Source: Paracoccus aminovorans
GTDB taxonomy: Bacteria; Pseudomonadota; Alphaproteobacteria; Rhodobacterales; Rhodobacteraceae
Reading direction: 5' to 3'
Assembly: GCF_001546115.1 (NCBI RefSeq)
Contig: NZ_KQ955211.1
Location: 94,435 to 158,434, forward strand
DNA length: 64,000 nt
Part shown: positions 33,994 through 42,891 of the stretch, one piece after another
Layout of the letters: each line of letters starts with the position of its first letter
Numbering within the stretch: position 1 is the stretch's first letter
Made by a program: the position numbers and the translations under genes
The notes under the pieces: model-generated
Database searches by the model: none
Told to the model about the DNA's origin: nothing
What the model saw: only the letters and a program-made list of their open reading frames with translations

Positions 33994-34866
33994 ATGTCTG
34001 AACTGTTGCAATTCCTGTTTTCGGGGCTGACGGTCGGCGCGGTCTATGCGCTTGTCGCCCTGGGCTTCACCATCATCTTCAACGCCTCTGGCGTGGTGAA
34101 TTTCGCGCAGGGCGAATTCGTCATGCTGGGCGGCATGATCACCGTCTTTGCCCATGCCGCCGGCCTGCCGTTGCCGCTGGCCGCGCTGATCGCCATCGCG
34201 GTGACGGCGGGGGTGGGCGTGGCGCTGAACCAGCTGGCCATCGAGCCGGCGCGCGGCGCCCCGGTGGTGTCCTTGATCATCATCACCATCGGCGCCTCGA
34301 TCTTCATCCGGGGCGCGGCGCAGCTGGTCTTCGACAAGCAGATCCACAGCTTCCCGGCCTTTTCGGGCACCGAGCCGATCCATGTGCTGGGCGCGACCAT
34401 CCAGTCGCAAAGCCTGTGGGTGATCGGCGGCGCCTTCGCGGTCTTTGCCGGGCTGTGGCTGTTCTTCACCCGCACGCTGCTGGGCCGGGCGGTGCTTGCC
34501 ACCTCGAACAACCGGCTGGCGGCGCAGCTCGTCGGCATCAACACCCGCTTCATCATGACGCTGAGCTTTGCGCTCTCGGCCGCCATCGGCGCCTTCGGCG
34601 GCGTGCTGGTGACGCCGATCACGCTGACCTCTTATGACGTCGGGCTGGCGCTGGCGCTCAAGGGCTTTGCCGGCGCCATGCTGGGCGGCATGGGCAACCC
34701 CAAGGGCGCCTTCGTCGGCGGGCTGATGCTGGGGCTGCTGGAATCGCTGACGGCGGGGTATCTTTCGTCGCAATACAAGGACGCGGCGGCCTTTGTCGTC
34801 ATCCTGGCGGTGCTGTTCTTCATGCCGCAGGGCCTGTTCGGCCGCAAATCGACGGAGCGGGTGTGA
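33994..34866 (+). CDS. livH: ABC permease LivH
   Basis: 290 aa, about eight membrane segments. Start MSELLQFLFSGLTVGAVYALVALGFTIIFNASGVVNFAQGEFVMLGG is canonical for LivH. The coupling region is NRLAAQLVGINTRFIMTLSFALSAAIGAFGGVLVTPI. It pairs with LivM as the membrane channel. The stop overlaps the livM start. Confidence 0.92.
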   Translation: MSELLQFLFSGLTVGAVYALVALGFTIIFNASGVVNFAQGEFVMLGGMITVFAHAAGLPLPLAALIAIAVTAGVGVALNQLAIEPARGAPVVSLIIITIGASIFIRGAAQLVFDKQIHSFPAFSGTEPIHVLGATIQSQSLWVIGGAFAVFAGLWLFFTRTLLGRAVLATSNNRLAAQLVGINTRFIMTLSFALSAAIGAFGGVLVTPITLTSYDVGLALALKGFAGAMLGGMGNPKGAFVGGLMLGLLESLTAGYLSSQYKDAAAFVVILAVLFFMPQGLFGRKSTERV

Positions 34867-35816
34867 TGTCGCAGAAACATGCAACGCTCCTGGTGCTGGC
34901 GGCGCTGATCGCGCTGTCGCCGCTGTTCTTTCCCTCGGGCTATTACTACCGCATCGGCGCCTTGATGTTCGTTAACGCGCTGGCGGTGACCGGCATCGTC
35001 ATCCTGACCGGATATGCCGGCCAGATCAGCCTGGGCCACGCCGGTTTCGCCGGCATCGGCGGCTATGCCTGCGCGCTGGCGCCGGTGCATTGGTGCCTGC
35101 CCCCGGCGCTGGCCGTGGTCCTGGGCGCGGCGATCTCGGCCGTGCTGGCCTGGCTCGTCGGCCGGCCGATCCTGCGGCTCAAGGGCTATTACCTGGGCGT
35201 GGCCTCGCTGGGCTTCGGCATCCTGGTCGCCATGGTGCTGAACAACGAACGCTGGCTGACCAAGGGCCCGGACGGGATCGAGGTGCCGGACCTGGGCCTG
35301 CGCGGGCTGTTGAAAGACGTGGGCCTGGACCTGTCGAACGGCGAGTTCTGGTATGGCCTGACCGGCATCGCGCTGCTGGTGGGGGCATGGCTGGCGCTGA
35401 ACCTCTATCACAGCCCCACGGGCCGGGCGCTGCGCGCGCTGCATGGCTCCGAGGTCGCGGCCGGCACGGTGGGCATCGACGTGGCGCGGGTCAAGTTGCA
35501 GGCCTTCGTGATCTCGGCGGTCTATGCCTCGGTCGCGGGCTCGCTGCTGGCGCTGCAGAACAAGTTCATCACCCCCGATGTCGCGGGCTTCATGCACTCG
35601 ATCGAGATGGTGACCATGGCGGTTCTGGGCGGCGTCGGCTCGGTCCCGGGCGCGGTGATCGGCGCCGGCATCCTGACGCTGCTGCCGCAGGTGCTGACGG
35701 TCTTCGCCGATTACGAACAGGTCATTCTGGGGCTGGTGATGATGCTGGTGATGATCTTCCTGCCGCAGGGGCTGGTGCCGTCCGTCCTGCGCAAGCTAAG
35801 GGGGAAGGACGAATGA
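34866..35816 (+). CDS. livM: ABC permease LivM
   Basis: 316 aa. ATG 34866 in TGATG overlaps the livH stop by one base; a GTG one codon earlier is also open. Typical LivM segments are VTGIVILTGYAGQISLGHAGFAGIGGYACA and the coupling part LRALHGSEVAAGTVGIDVARVKLQAFVISAVYASVAGSLLA. About nine or ten membrane helices. Its stop overlaps livG. Confidence 0.92.
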   Translation: MSQKHATLLVLAALIALSPLFFPSGYYYRIGALMFVNALAVTGIVILTGYAGQISLGHAGFAGIGGYACALAPVHWCLPPALAVVLGAAISAVLAWLVGRPILRLKGYYLGVASLGFGILVAMVLNNERWLTKGPDGIEVPDLGLRGLLKDVGLDLSNGEFWYGLTGIALLVGAWLALNLYHSPTGRALRALHGSEVAAGTVGIDVARVKLQAFVISAVYASVAGSLLALQNKFITPDVAGFMHSIEMVTMAVLGGVGSVPGAVIGAGILTLLPQVLTVFADYEQVILGLVMMLVMIFLPQGLVPSVLRKLRGKDE

Positions 35817-36592
35817 GCCTGTTGGAAATCCAGGGCCTGGGCATCAGCTTCGGCGGGCTCAAGGCGGTGCAGGACGTCAGCTTCAAGGTCGAGCCGGGCG
35901 AAATCGTCTCGGTCATCGGTCCGAACGGCGCCGGCAAGACCACGCTGTTCAATATGATCTCGGGCGTCTACCAGCCCGGCGCGGGGCGGGTGGTGCTGGA
36001 CGGCCAGGACGTGACCGGGATGGAGCCGTTCCGCCTGGCCGCGCGCGGCATGTCGCGCACCTTCCAGAACCTTCAGATCTTCCAGAACATGACGGTGCTG
36101 GAAAACGCGGCCTCCGGCTTTCACCTGCGCGAACGCGGGCCGGTGCTGGCCGACCTCTTGAACCTGCCCGGCGCCCGCCGCCGCGCCCGCGCGGCCGAGG
36201 CGGGCGCCCGCGCCCTGCTGGCCCGCGTGGGCCTGGAGCGGGCGGCCGACCGGCAGGCCGGCAACCTGTCCTATGGCTCGCTGAAGCGGCTGGAAATCGC
36301 CCGGGCGCTGGCCCTGCAGCCCAAGGTGCTGCTGCTGGACGAACCCGCCGCCGGCTGCAACGCCGTCGAGACCGAGGAGATCGACCGCCTGATCGCCGAG
36401 GTCGCCGCATCCGGCACCGCCATCCTGCTGGTCGAGCATGACATGAAGATGGTCATGCGCATCTCGAACCACATCGTCGTGCTGGACCATGGCGAAAAGA
36501 TCGCCGAGGGCGCGCCGCTGGAGGTCAGCCGCAACCCGGCGGTCATCGCCGCCTATCTGGGAACCGAGGAGGCCACCCATGCTGACGGTTGA
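35813..36592 (+). CDS. livG: ABC ATPase LivG
   Basis: 259 aa from ATG 35813, overlapping livM by ATGA. Walker A GPNGAGKTT, the signature region LSYGSLKRLEIARAL (LivG-type, LSYG in place of LSGG), Walker B KVLLLDEPAAGCNAVE and H-loop LLVEHDMKMVM are intact. It energises uptake together with LivF. Confidence 0.93.
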   Translation: MSLLEIQGLGISFGGLKAVQDVSFKVEPGEIVSVIGPNGAGKTTLFNMISGVYQPGAGRVVLDGQDVTGMEPFRLAARGMSRTFQNLQIFQNMTVLENAASGFHLRERGPVLADLLNLPGARRRARAAEAGARALLARVGLERAADRQAGNLSYGSLKRLEIARALALQPKVLLLDEPAAGCNAVETEEIDRLIAEVAASGTAILLVEHDMKMVMRISNHIVVLDHGEKIAEGAPLEVSRNPAVIAAYLGTEEATHADG

Positions 36593-37280
36593 GGGGCTGC
36601 GCTCGCGCTATGGCCGCATCGAGGTGCTGCACGGCATCGACCTGGCGGTGGAATCGGGCGAGATCGTGACCGTGGTCGGCGCCAATGGCGCCGGCAAGAC
36701 CACGCTGCTGCGCTGCCTGTCGGGGGTGCAGCCGGTCTCGGCCGGGGCCATCACCTTTCGCGGCGAGGGGCTGACCACGGTGCCGGCGCACCGCCGGCTG
36801 TCGCGCGGCCTGGCGCAATCGCCCGAGGGCCGGCAGATCTTTACCAACCTGACGGTCGAGGAGAACCTGCGGCTCGGCGCCTTCCTGTTCAGCGACGACC
36901 GGGTGGACAAGGACATGCAGGATGCCTTCGCCATGTTCCCGATCCTGCGGGAAAAGCGCAACCTGGCGGCGGGCGGGCTGTCAGGCGGCCAGCAGCAGAT
37001 GCTGGCCATGGCGCGGGCGCTGATGGGCCGGCCGGCCTGCTTGCTTTTGGACGAGCCGTCGATGGGGCTGGCGCCGATCATCGTGCAACAGATCTTCGAC
37101 GTGGTCAGCGGGCTCAAGGCGCTTGGCGTCACCGTGCTTCTGGTGGAACAGAACGCTTTCGGCGCCTTGAAGATCGCCGACCGCGGCTATGTGATGGAGA
37201 CGGGCCGCATCACCATGACCGGCCCGGCCGCCGAACTGATCGCCGACCCGCGCATCCGCGAAGCCTATCTGGGGATTTGA
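36579..37280 (+). CDS. livF: ABC ATPase LivF
   Basis: 233 aa. It starts inside the end of livG (14-bp overlap). Walker A GANGAGKTT, signature LSGGQQQMLAMARAL, Walker B ACLLLDEPSMGLAP and H-loop VLLVEQNAF are intact. The C-terminus is KIADRGYVMETGRITMTGPAAELIADPRIREAYLGI. It forms the second ATPase of the Liv complex. The next gene follows after 2 bp. Confidence 0.93.
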   Translation: MLTVEGLRSRYGRIEVLHGIDLAVESGEIVTVVGANGAGKTTLLRCLSGVQPVSAGAITFRGEGLTTVPAHRRLSRGLAQSPEGRQIFTNLTVEENLRLGAFLFSDDRVDKDMQDAFAMFPILREKRNLAAGGLSGGQQQMLAMARALMGRPACLLLDEPSMGLAPIIVQQIFDVVSGLKALGVTVLLVEQNAFGALKIADRGYVMETGRITMTGPAAELIADPRIREAYLGI

Positions 37281-37282
37281 CC

Positions 37283-39220
37283 ATGACTGTCGTCAGCATC
37301 GAAAAGCAGGGCGACATCGCCGTCGTCACCGTGGACAACCCGCCGGTCAACGCGCTGAGCCAGGCGCTGCGGCAGGGGCTTTGGGATGCGGCCGAGGCGC
37401 TCGACGCCGATCCCGGCGTGCGGGCGGTGGTGCTGGCCTGCGCCGGCCGCACCTTCATCGCCGGGGCGGATGTGACCGAATTCGGCAAGCCGCCGGTGCC
37501 GCCGCACCTGCCCGACCTGGTCGCCCGGATCGAGGCGGCGGCCAAGCCCTGGGTCGCAGCCATCCACGGCTCGGCCCTGGGCGGGGGGCTGGAGGTGGCG
37601 CTGGGGTGCCGGTTCCGCGTCGCCGCGGCCGACGCCTCGCTGGGGCTGCCCGAGGTGACGCTTGGCATCGTCCCCGGTGCCGGCGGCACGGTCAGGACAC
37701 CGCGCCTGGTGGGCGTCGAGGCGGCGGTGGATCTGGTCACCACCGGCAAGCCGGTCCGCGCCGCCCGCGCCCAGGCGCTGGGGCTGGTCGATGCGGTGAT
37801 CGAAGGCGATCTGCTGCCCGGCGCCCTGGCCTTTGCCGCCGAGGCGCTGACCCGGCCCTTGCCCGCGCCGCTGTCCGCGCGCGCGGTGGCGGCGCCCGAG
37901 CCGGGCTTCTGGGACCGTGCCGAACAGGCCACGGCCAAGGCGGCCAAGGGCGCCGCCGCGCCGCTGCGCGCGCTGGCCTGCCTGCGCAAGGCGGCCGAGG
38001 TGTCCTTCGACCAGGCCATGGCCTTCGAACGCGAGACCTTCCTCGATCTGCGCGGCTCAACGCAGGCGGCGGCGCTGCGGCATGTGTTCTTTGCCGAGCG
38101 CGCCGCGCCGCGTCCCGCCGCGCTGCGCGACATCGACCCGCTGCCGCTGGCCCGCGTCGCGGTGATCGGCGGCGGCACCATGGGCGCGGGCATCGTCGCC
38201 GCCCTGCGCGAGGCCGGCCTGCCCGTCGCCCTGATCGAGCGCGACGCCGAGGCCGTCGAGCGCGGGCTCGCCAATGTCGCCGCCATCTTCGACGGCGCCG
38301 CCAGGCGCGGCAAGCTGACGCCCGAGCGGGTTGCGGCGCTGCGCCAGGGCGTGACCGGCAGCACCGACTACGCCAGCCTGGCCGAGGCCGATCTGGTCAT
38401 CGAGGCGGTGTTCGAGGACATCGCCGTCAAGCGCGCCGTCTTCGACCAACTCGGCCGGGTCTGCCGGGGGGATGCGGTGCTGGCCACGAACACCTCCTAT
38501 CTCGATCCGCGGCTGATCGCCGAAGGGCTGGCAAATCCCGGCCGCTTCATCGGGCTGCATTTCTTCAGCCCGGCCAATGTGATGAAACTGCTGGAAATCG
38601 TGCCGGTCCCCGAGACCGCGCCGCGCACGCTGGCGACCGGCTTTGCCCTGGCGCGGCTCTTGAAGAAGATCCCGGTGCAGTCCGGCATCTGCGAGGGGTT
38701 CATCGGCAACCGCATCCTGAAACGCTATCGCGCCGCGGCCGAGGCGCTGGTGCGGCAGGGCGTGCCGATCGACCGGATCGACGCCGCGATGCGCGGCTAT
38801 GGCTTTGCCATGGGGCCGTTCCAGGCGCAGGACCTGGGCGGGCTCGACATCGCCCATCTGCAACGCGAGGGCGCGCGCGCGGCCGGGCAGGACGTGCCCG
38901 AGACGCTGGGCGACATCCTGGTCCGCGCAGGCCGCAAGGGCCAGAAGACCGGCGGTGGCTGGTACGATTATGCGCCGGGCGAGCGTCAGCCGCAGGTCTC
39001 GCCCACGGTGGCGGCGCTGCTGGCGCCCGCCGTCACCGCCGGCGCCGCCATAACCGGGCCCGAGATCGCGGCGACCCTGGTGGCCGAGATGGCCGCCGAG
39101 GGCCGCGCCATCCTGGCGGAAGGCATCGCCGAAAGCCCCGCCGCCATCGACCTGGTGGAAATCCACGGCTACGGCTTTCCGCGCTGGCGCGGCGGGCCGA
39201 TGTTCGCAAGCGGGGCATGA
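37283..39220 (+). CDS. fadJ: Enoyl-CoA hydratase / 3-hydroxyacyl-CoA dehydrogenase (FadJ-like), short C-terminus
   Basis: 645 aa. Crotonase domain (about 1-190): TFIAGADVTEFGKP and HGSALGGGLEVALGCRFRVAAADASLGLPEVTLGIVPGAGGT with the catalytic Glu pair region. Dehydrogenase domain (about 290-630): RVAVIGGGTMGAGIVAALREAGLPVALIERD, IEAVFEDIAVKRAVF, LATNTSYLDP, GLHFFSPANVMKLLEIVP. The protein stops right after PRWRGGPMF, where relatives continue for about 50 residues. In the pathway it would serve the 3-hydroxyadipyl-CoA steps (PaaF/PaaH roles). Last gene of the paaN-liv run. Confidence 0.88.
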   Translation: MTVVSIEKQGDIAVVTVDNPPVNALSQALRQGLWDAAEALDADPGVRAVVLACAGRTFIAGADVTEFGKPPVPPHLPDLVARIEAAAKPWVAAIHGSALGGGLEVALGCRFRVAAADASLGLPEVTLGIVPGAGGTVRTPRLVGVEAAVDLVTTGKPVRAARAQALGLVDAVIEGDLLPGALAFAAEALTRPLPAPLSARAVAAPEPGFWDRAEQATAKAAKGAAAPLRALACLRKAAEVSFDQAMAFERETFLDLRGSTQAAALRHVFFAERAAPRPAALRDIDPLPLARVAVIGGGTMGAGIVAALREAGLPVALIERDAEAVERGLANVAAIFDGAARRGKLTPERVAALRQGVTGSTDYASLAEADLVIEAVFEDIAVKRAVFDQLGRVCRGDAVLATNTSYLDPRLIAEGLANPGRFIGLHFFSPANVMKLLEIVPVPETAPRTLATGFALARLLKKIPVQSGICEGFIGNRILKRYRAAAEALVRQGVPIDRIDAAMRGYGFAMGPFQAQDLGGLDIAHLQREGARAAGQDVPETLGDILVRAGRKGQKTGGGWYDYAPGERQPQVSPTVAALLAPAVTAGAAITGPEIAATLVAEMAAEGRAILAEGIAESPAAIDLVEIHGYGFPRWRGGPMFASGA

Positions 39221-39375
39221 TGCCGCCCGTGTAACGAAACATTGCTGGGCGGCGGTGCAGCAACATCGGGTTGCAAATCCGGCCCGCTCCGGCAAGCATT
39301 CGTCACGCGGCGGACCTAAGCCGGACACGGGCGGGCGCTAGCCTTAGGGCATCGAAACCGCAAGGAGCCCCGCTG

Positions 39376-39885
39376 ATGCAGCGATTCCCGATCAAGACCA
39401 TGCTGGCCGCCAGCCTGCTCGCCCTGCTGAGCGCGCCGGTGGCCGTGCAGGCGCAAAAGGCCCAGCCCCAGCCCCAGCCCCAACCTCGGGCCGAGGCCCC
39501 GGTGCCCCATGCCCCCCATGCGGCCGGCCCGATGGCTCTGCCGATGCCGGCCCCGGGGCGGATGGCGGGCGGGCTGGACCTTGCCGCGCATCTGTCGGCC
39601 ACCGAGACCTATCTCGGCATCACCCCTGAACAACAAGAACCTTGGCGCGATTATTGCCAGGCGCTGATCGGCTTCATGCAGCCCGAACCGCCGCCCGGAC
39701 CCGAGGCCGGCCAGCTCATGGCCGAGCGCATGGCGCAGGCGGTGCTGGCCCGGGCCGACAAGGCGCAGGCGCTGCTGGTGGCGACCACCGCCCTGCGTGG
39801 CGCCTTGCAGCCCGAGCAACTGGCACGGCTGGTCGAAAGCCAACCCGGGCCGCAGGGCCCCGAGCGGCCGGACCGCGCCGGCTGA
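39376..39885 (+). CDS. Exported Pro-rich protein with a Spy/LTXXQ-like segment
   Basis: 169 aa from ATG 39376 (AAGGAGCCCCGCTG upstream). Signal peptide to about residue 26 (LLALLSAPVAVQAQ), then a repetitive QPQPQPQPRAEAPVPHAPHA linker and a helical region (LSATETYLGITPEQQEPWRDYCQALIGFMQ) like the LTPEQQ helices of Spy/CpxP-type periplasmic proteins. Function unknown; a metal or envelope-stress role fits the neighbour. The 37-bp gap to the next gene suggests co-transcription. Confidence 0.6.
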   Translation: MQRFPIKTMLAASLLALLSAPVAVQAQKAQPQPQPQPRAEAPVPHAPHAAGPMALPMPAPGRMAGGLDLAAHLSATETYLGITPEQQEPWRDYCQALIGFMQPEPPPGPEAGQLMAERMAQAVLARADKAQALLVATTALRGALQPEQLARLVESQPGPQGPERPDRAG

Positions 39886-39922
39886 TCCCCTCGAATTTCC
39901 ACGAAACCGAAAGGATAACGCG

Positions 39923-40303
39923 ATGCGTCGTCTTCTGATGATGGGCGCCATGGCCGCCCTGGTCCTGTCCGCGCAGGGCGCCCTGGCCGAGAGCCGTCCC
40001 GAGGGCCAGCCGCCCGCATGCCGGCAGCAGGATCGCAAATGCCCCGCCCCGCCGCCGCAGGACAAGCAGGCCAAGCCCGAGCACCGCCGCGAGGCCCGGA
40101 ACGAGACCCGCCGCGACGGTCGCCCGGCGCCGCATGTCGGCGAGGATGCCCGCGCCGGCCGACCCTGGACGCCGCCGCGCGACAGCCGCATGGCGAAGGC
40201 GCCCCGGGGGCAGGAATACCGCGTGATCGCCGACCATCTGGTGCTGGTGGACAAGAAAAGCCACCGCATTGTTTCGGTCGTCGCGCCGGTCCGGGCGCGC
40301 TGA
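39923..40303 (+). CDS. Exported basic protein, RcnB-like C-terminus
   Basis: 126 aa from ATG 39923 (AAGGATAACGCG upstream). Signal peptide MRRLLMMGAMAALVLSAQGALA. The middle is highly charged and Pro/Arg-rich. The end, QEYRVIADHLVLVDKKSHRIVSVV, resembles the short C-terminal motif of RcnB-type periplasmic proteins linked to nickel/cobalt homeostasis. That is a family resemblance only. A terminator follows. Confidence 0.55.
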   Translation: MRRLLMMGAMAALVLSAQGALAESRPEGQPPACRQQDRKCPAPPPQDKQAKPEHRREARNETRRDGRPAPHVGEDARAGRPWTPPRDSRMAKAPRGQEYRVIADHLVLVDKKSHRIVSVVAPVRAR

Positions 40304-40326
40304 AAGCACCGGGAACGCATCAATAA

Positions 40327-40358
40327 GGCGGCGGTCGGGATGCTCGGCCGCCGTTTTC
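40327..40358 (+). terminator. Intrinsic terminator after the RcnB-like gene
   Basis: GGCGGC (40327-40332) pairs with GCCGCC (40347-40352), with a G-rich loop, then GTTTTCCC. It separates the two exported-protein genes from the convergent YbaK gene. Confidence 0.65.
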
Positions 40359-40396
40359 CCATGCCGGGACCATGGGCCCGGCCCCGGTCGGTCGGG

Positions 40397-40873
40397 CTAG
40401 TCGGCGCAGAGCGCCGCGGCCCCGGCCTCCAGCGCCGCCATGGCCGCCTGCGGGTCCAGCAGCAGCAACAGCCCGCGCTTGCCGCCGTTGATCGCGACCT
40501 CGGGCGTGGTCAGGGCGGCGGCCTCGAAAAGCACCGGCGCGGGGCGGCGCTGGCCGAAGGGGCTGATGCCGCCGGTGTGATAGCCGGTCAGCCGCTCGGC
40601 CTTGGCGGGCGGCATCATCGCCGCCGACTTGCCACCAAAGGCCGCGGCCACGCGCTTCATCGACAGCACCCGGTCGCCCGGCACCACGGCGCAGGCGGGC
40701 CGGCCGTCCACCTCGACCATCAGCGTCTTGAGCAGGCGCTCGGGCGGCAGGCCGATGGCCTCGGCCGCCTGCAGCGCCACCCGGTCCGAGCCGGGGTCAT
40801 AGCGGTATTCGACCGGGCGAAAGCCGACGCCCTTGGCTTGCAGGAAGCGGGTCGCGGGGGTGGCGGTGCTCAT
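40397..40873 (-). CDS. ybaK: YbaK/EbsC-type aminoacyl-tRNA deacylase
   Basis: 158 aa. N-terminal TPATRFLQAKGVGFRPVEYRYDPGSDRVALQAAEAIG and the substrate loop GDRVLSMKRVAAAFGGKSAAMMPPAKAERLTGYHTGGISPFGQ are those of the Cys-tRNA(Pro) deacylase YbaK. It hydrolyses Cys mischarged on tRNA(Pro). Starts by ATGA overlap with the EamA gene. Confidence 0.9.
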   Translation of the reverse strand: MSTATPATRFLQAKGVGFRPVEYRYDPGSDRVALQAAEAIGLPPERLLKTLMVEVDGRPACAVVPGDRVLSMKRVAAAFGGKSAAMMPPAKAERLTGYHTGGISPFGQRRPAPVLFEAAALTTPEVAINGGKRGLLLLLDPQAAMAALEAGAAALCAD

Positions 40874-41772
40874 GCGGGAGCCTCGGCGGCGGGCCGGCCG
40901 GCGGCACGGATGTTGAGATAGTTGCCGGCCAGGATCAGCGCCGAGCCGAGGACCACGGCCAGCCCGACCGGCTCGGCGTAAAGCAGCAGCCCGACCACGG
41001 CGATCACCGGCAGGCGCAGGAAGTCGAAGGGCATGACCAGCGTCGCCGGCGCCAGCCCCAGCGCCCTGGTGATGCAGAAATGCGCCCCGAGCCCGGTCAG
41101 GCCTAGCACCAGCACCCAGGGCGCCGCCGCCGCCGAAGGCAGGGCGATGCCGCCGTCGAGCCCGGCGCAGGCCAGCCCCATCAGCGCCTGGCTGAGCGAC
41201 ATCCACCACAGGATGCAGGACGCCCCGGCCACGCCGGTCAGCATCTTGGTGCAGACATAGGTCAGCCCGAAGCCCACCGCCGCCAGCGCCGCCGCCCCGA
41301 CCCCGGCCAAAGCCCCGGCCGAGATCCCGGCCGCGCCCGGCTGCACGATCACCAGGATGCCAAGGAAACCCAGGCCCGCCGACAGCGCCCGCGCCCGCGT
41401 CAGGCGCTCGCCCAGAAGAAACGGCGCCAGGATCAGCACCCACAGGGGCGCGGTGAATTCCAGCGCAAAGACCTGCGCCAGCGGGATGGTGAACAGGGCG
41501 TGGAACCACAGGTTCTGCGCGACGAAATGCGTGACGTTGCGCGCCAGGTGCAGCCCGGGCCGGCGCAGGTTTACCGCACCCCAGTCGCCCCGCAGGCTCA
41601 GCACGGCGGCGATGATCGCCATCCCGATCAGCGAGCGCCAGGCCAGGATCTCGAACGTGTCGAGCTCACCCTGGACCATGCGCCCGGCCACGGCCATCAG
41701 CGTGAAGGCCGCGACCGCGCCCATCATCCAGGCGGCGGCCAGCAGCGGGCGGGGTTCGGTCGTGGTCGGCAT
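40870..41772 (-). CDS. EamA/DMT-superfamily transporter
   Basis: 300 aa from ATG 41772, ten predicted membrane segments in two EamA halves (about 10-135 and 150-285). Conserved pieces include ILAWRSLIGMAIIAAVLSL, AQNLWFHALFTIPLAQVFALEFTAPLWV and the second-half counterpart GLGAHFCITRALGLAPATLVMPFDFLRLP. Likely a metabolite exporter of the inner membrane. The substrate cannot be told. The longer in-frame start at 41826 adds a non-conserved Arg-rich head. Confidence 0.85.
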   Translation of the reverse strand: MPTTTEPRPLLAAAWMMGAVAAFTLMAVAGRMVQGELDTFEILAWRSLIGMAIIAAVLSLRGDWGAVNLRRPGLHLARNVTHFVAQNLWFHALFTIPLAQVFALEFTAPLWVLILAPFLLGERLTRARALSAGLGFLGILVIVQPGAAGISAGALAGVGAAALAAVGFGLTYVCTKMLTGVAGASCILWWMSLSQALMGLACAGLDGGIALPSAAAAPWVLVLGLTGLGAHFCITRALGLAPATLVMPFDFLRLPVIAVVGLLLYAEPVGLAVVLGSALILAGNYLNIRAAGRPAAEAPA

Positions 41773-41835
41773 CGGCTTCGTCCTGTTGCGCCGCAAAGGG
41801 CTAGCGGATCGCCGCCCGGCCGGCAAGCCGCCGGA

Positions 41836-42831
41836 CTAGCGTTCCGACATGGCCGAGAAGCTGGCCGGATAGCGCCCGCCCGAGACGTTTTCGGGCGCAA
41901 AGGCGCGTTCCAGCGTCTCGCGCTCGGCCGCGGTCAGGGTGATGCCGGTCGCGGCGACGTTCTGCTCCAGGTTGGGGATGCGCTTGGCGCCGGGGATCGG
42001 CACGATGTCCTGGCCCTGCGCCAGCACCCAGGCCAGCGCCACCTGCGCCGCGCTGACGCCCTTGGCCTGGGCGACGCCCTCGACCACCGCGACCAGCTTG
42101 CGGTTCGTCTCGGCATGTTCGGGCTGGAAGCGCGGCAGGCGGCGGCGGAAATCGTCCTGGCCCAGGGTTTCGGTCTGCACCTGGCCGGTCAGGAAGCCGC
42201 GGCCCAGCGGGCTGAAGGGCACGAAGCCCACGCCCAGCTCGCGGCAGGCGGCCAGCACGCCGTTGGTTTCCACGTCCCGCGTCCACAGCGAATATTCGCT
42301 TTGCAGCGCGGTGATCGGATGCGTGGCATGGGCGCGGCGCAGCGTCTCGGCCGAGACCTCGGACAGGCCGAGCGCGCGGACTTTCCCTTCGGCCACCAGC
42401 GCGGCCATGGCGCCGACGGTGTCCTCGATCGGCACGGCCGGGTCGGCGCGGTGCAGGTAGTAAAGGTCGATCACATCGGTCTGCAGCCGCTTCAGCGAGG
42501 CCTCGGCCACGGCGCGGGCATTCTTCGGCGTGCCGTCGGTGCCGGTGATCTCGCCAAAGCCGTTGGCGTCGCGGCTGTAGGTGAAACCGAACTTCGTCGC
42601 GATCACCAGCCGGTCGCGGAACGGCTTCAGCGCCCGGCCCAGCAGCTGCTCGTTGTGATGCACGCCATAGACCTCGGCGGTGTCGAAGAAGGTCACGCCC
42701 AGATCGACCGCGCGCTCCAGCGTCGCGACCGAGGCGGATTCGTCCTGGTGGCCATAGGCCTGGCTCAGCCCCATGCAGCCCAGCCCGATGGCCGAGACCG
42801 TCAGCGTCGCGCCCAGTTTGCGCTGTTCCAT
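41836..42831 (-). CDS. Aldo/keto reductase
   Basis: 331 aa from ATG 42831. The catalytic tetrad is visible: Asp and Tyr in FFDTAEVYGVHHNE, Lys in IATKFGF, His in DLYYLHRADP. The NADPH-binding end is IPIPGAKRIPNLEQNVAATGITL. It belongs to the AKR11/13-type bacterial group acting on aldehydes and ketones; the physiological substrate is unknown. It stands alone between EamA and amidohydrolase genes, all on the minus strand but with gaps of about 60 bp. Confidence 0.9.
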   Translation of the reverse strand: MEQRKLGATLTVSAIGLGCMGLSQAYGHQDESASVATLERAVDLGVTFFDTAEVYGVHHNEQLLGRALKPFRDRLVIATKFGFTYSRDANGFGEITGTDGTPKNARAVAEASLKRLQTDVIDLYYLHRADPAVPIEDTVGAMAALVAEGKVRALGLSEVSAETLRRAHATHPITALQSEYSLWTRDVETNGVLAACRELGVGFVPFSPLGRGFLTGQVQTETLGQDDFRRRLPRFQPEHAETNRKLVAVVEGVAQAKGVSAAQVALAWVLAQGQDIVPIPGAKRIPNLEQNVAATGITLTAAERETLERAFAPENVSGGRYPASFSAMSER

Positions 42832-42891
42832 CGCCTGCTCCTTGCATTGTCCGGGCGGCAGCATAGCCGCGCGCCCGGCACTTGCACAGGG

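Noticed and set aside
39244..39264. TTGCTG...CAGCAA inverted repeat after the FadJ-like gene
   Set aside because: Six-base arms with a 10-nt spacer and no U run; too weak to call terminator or operator.
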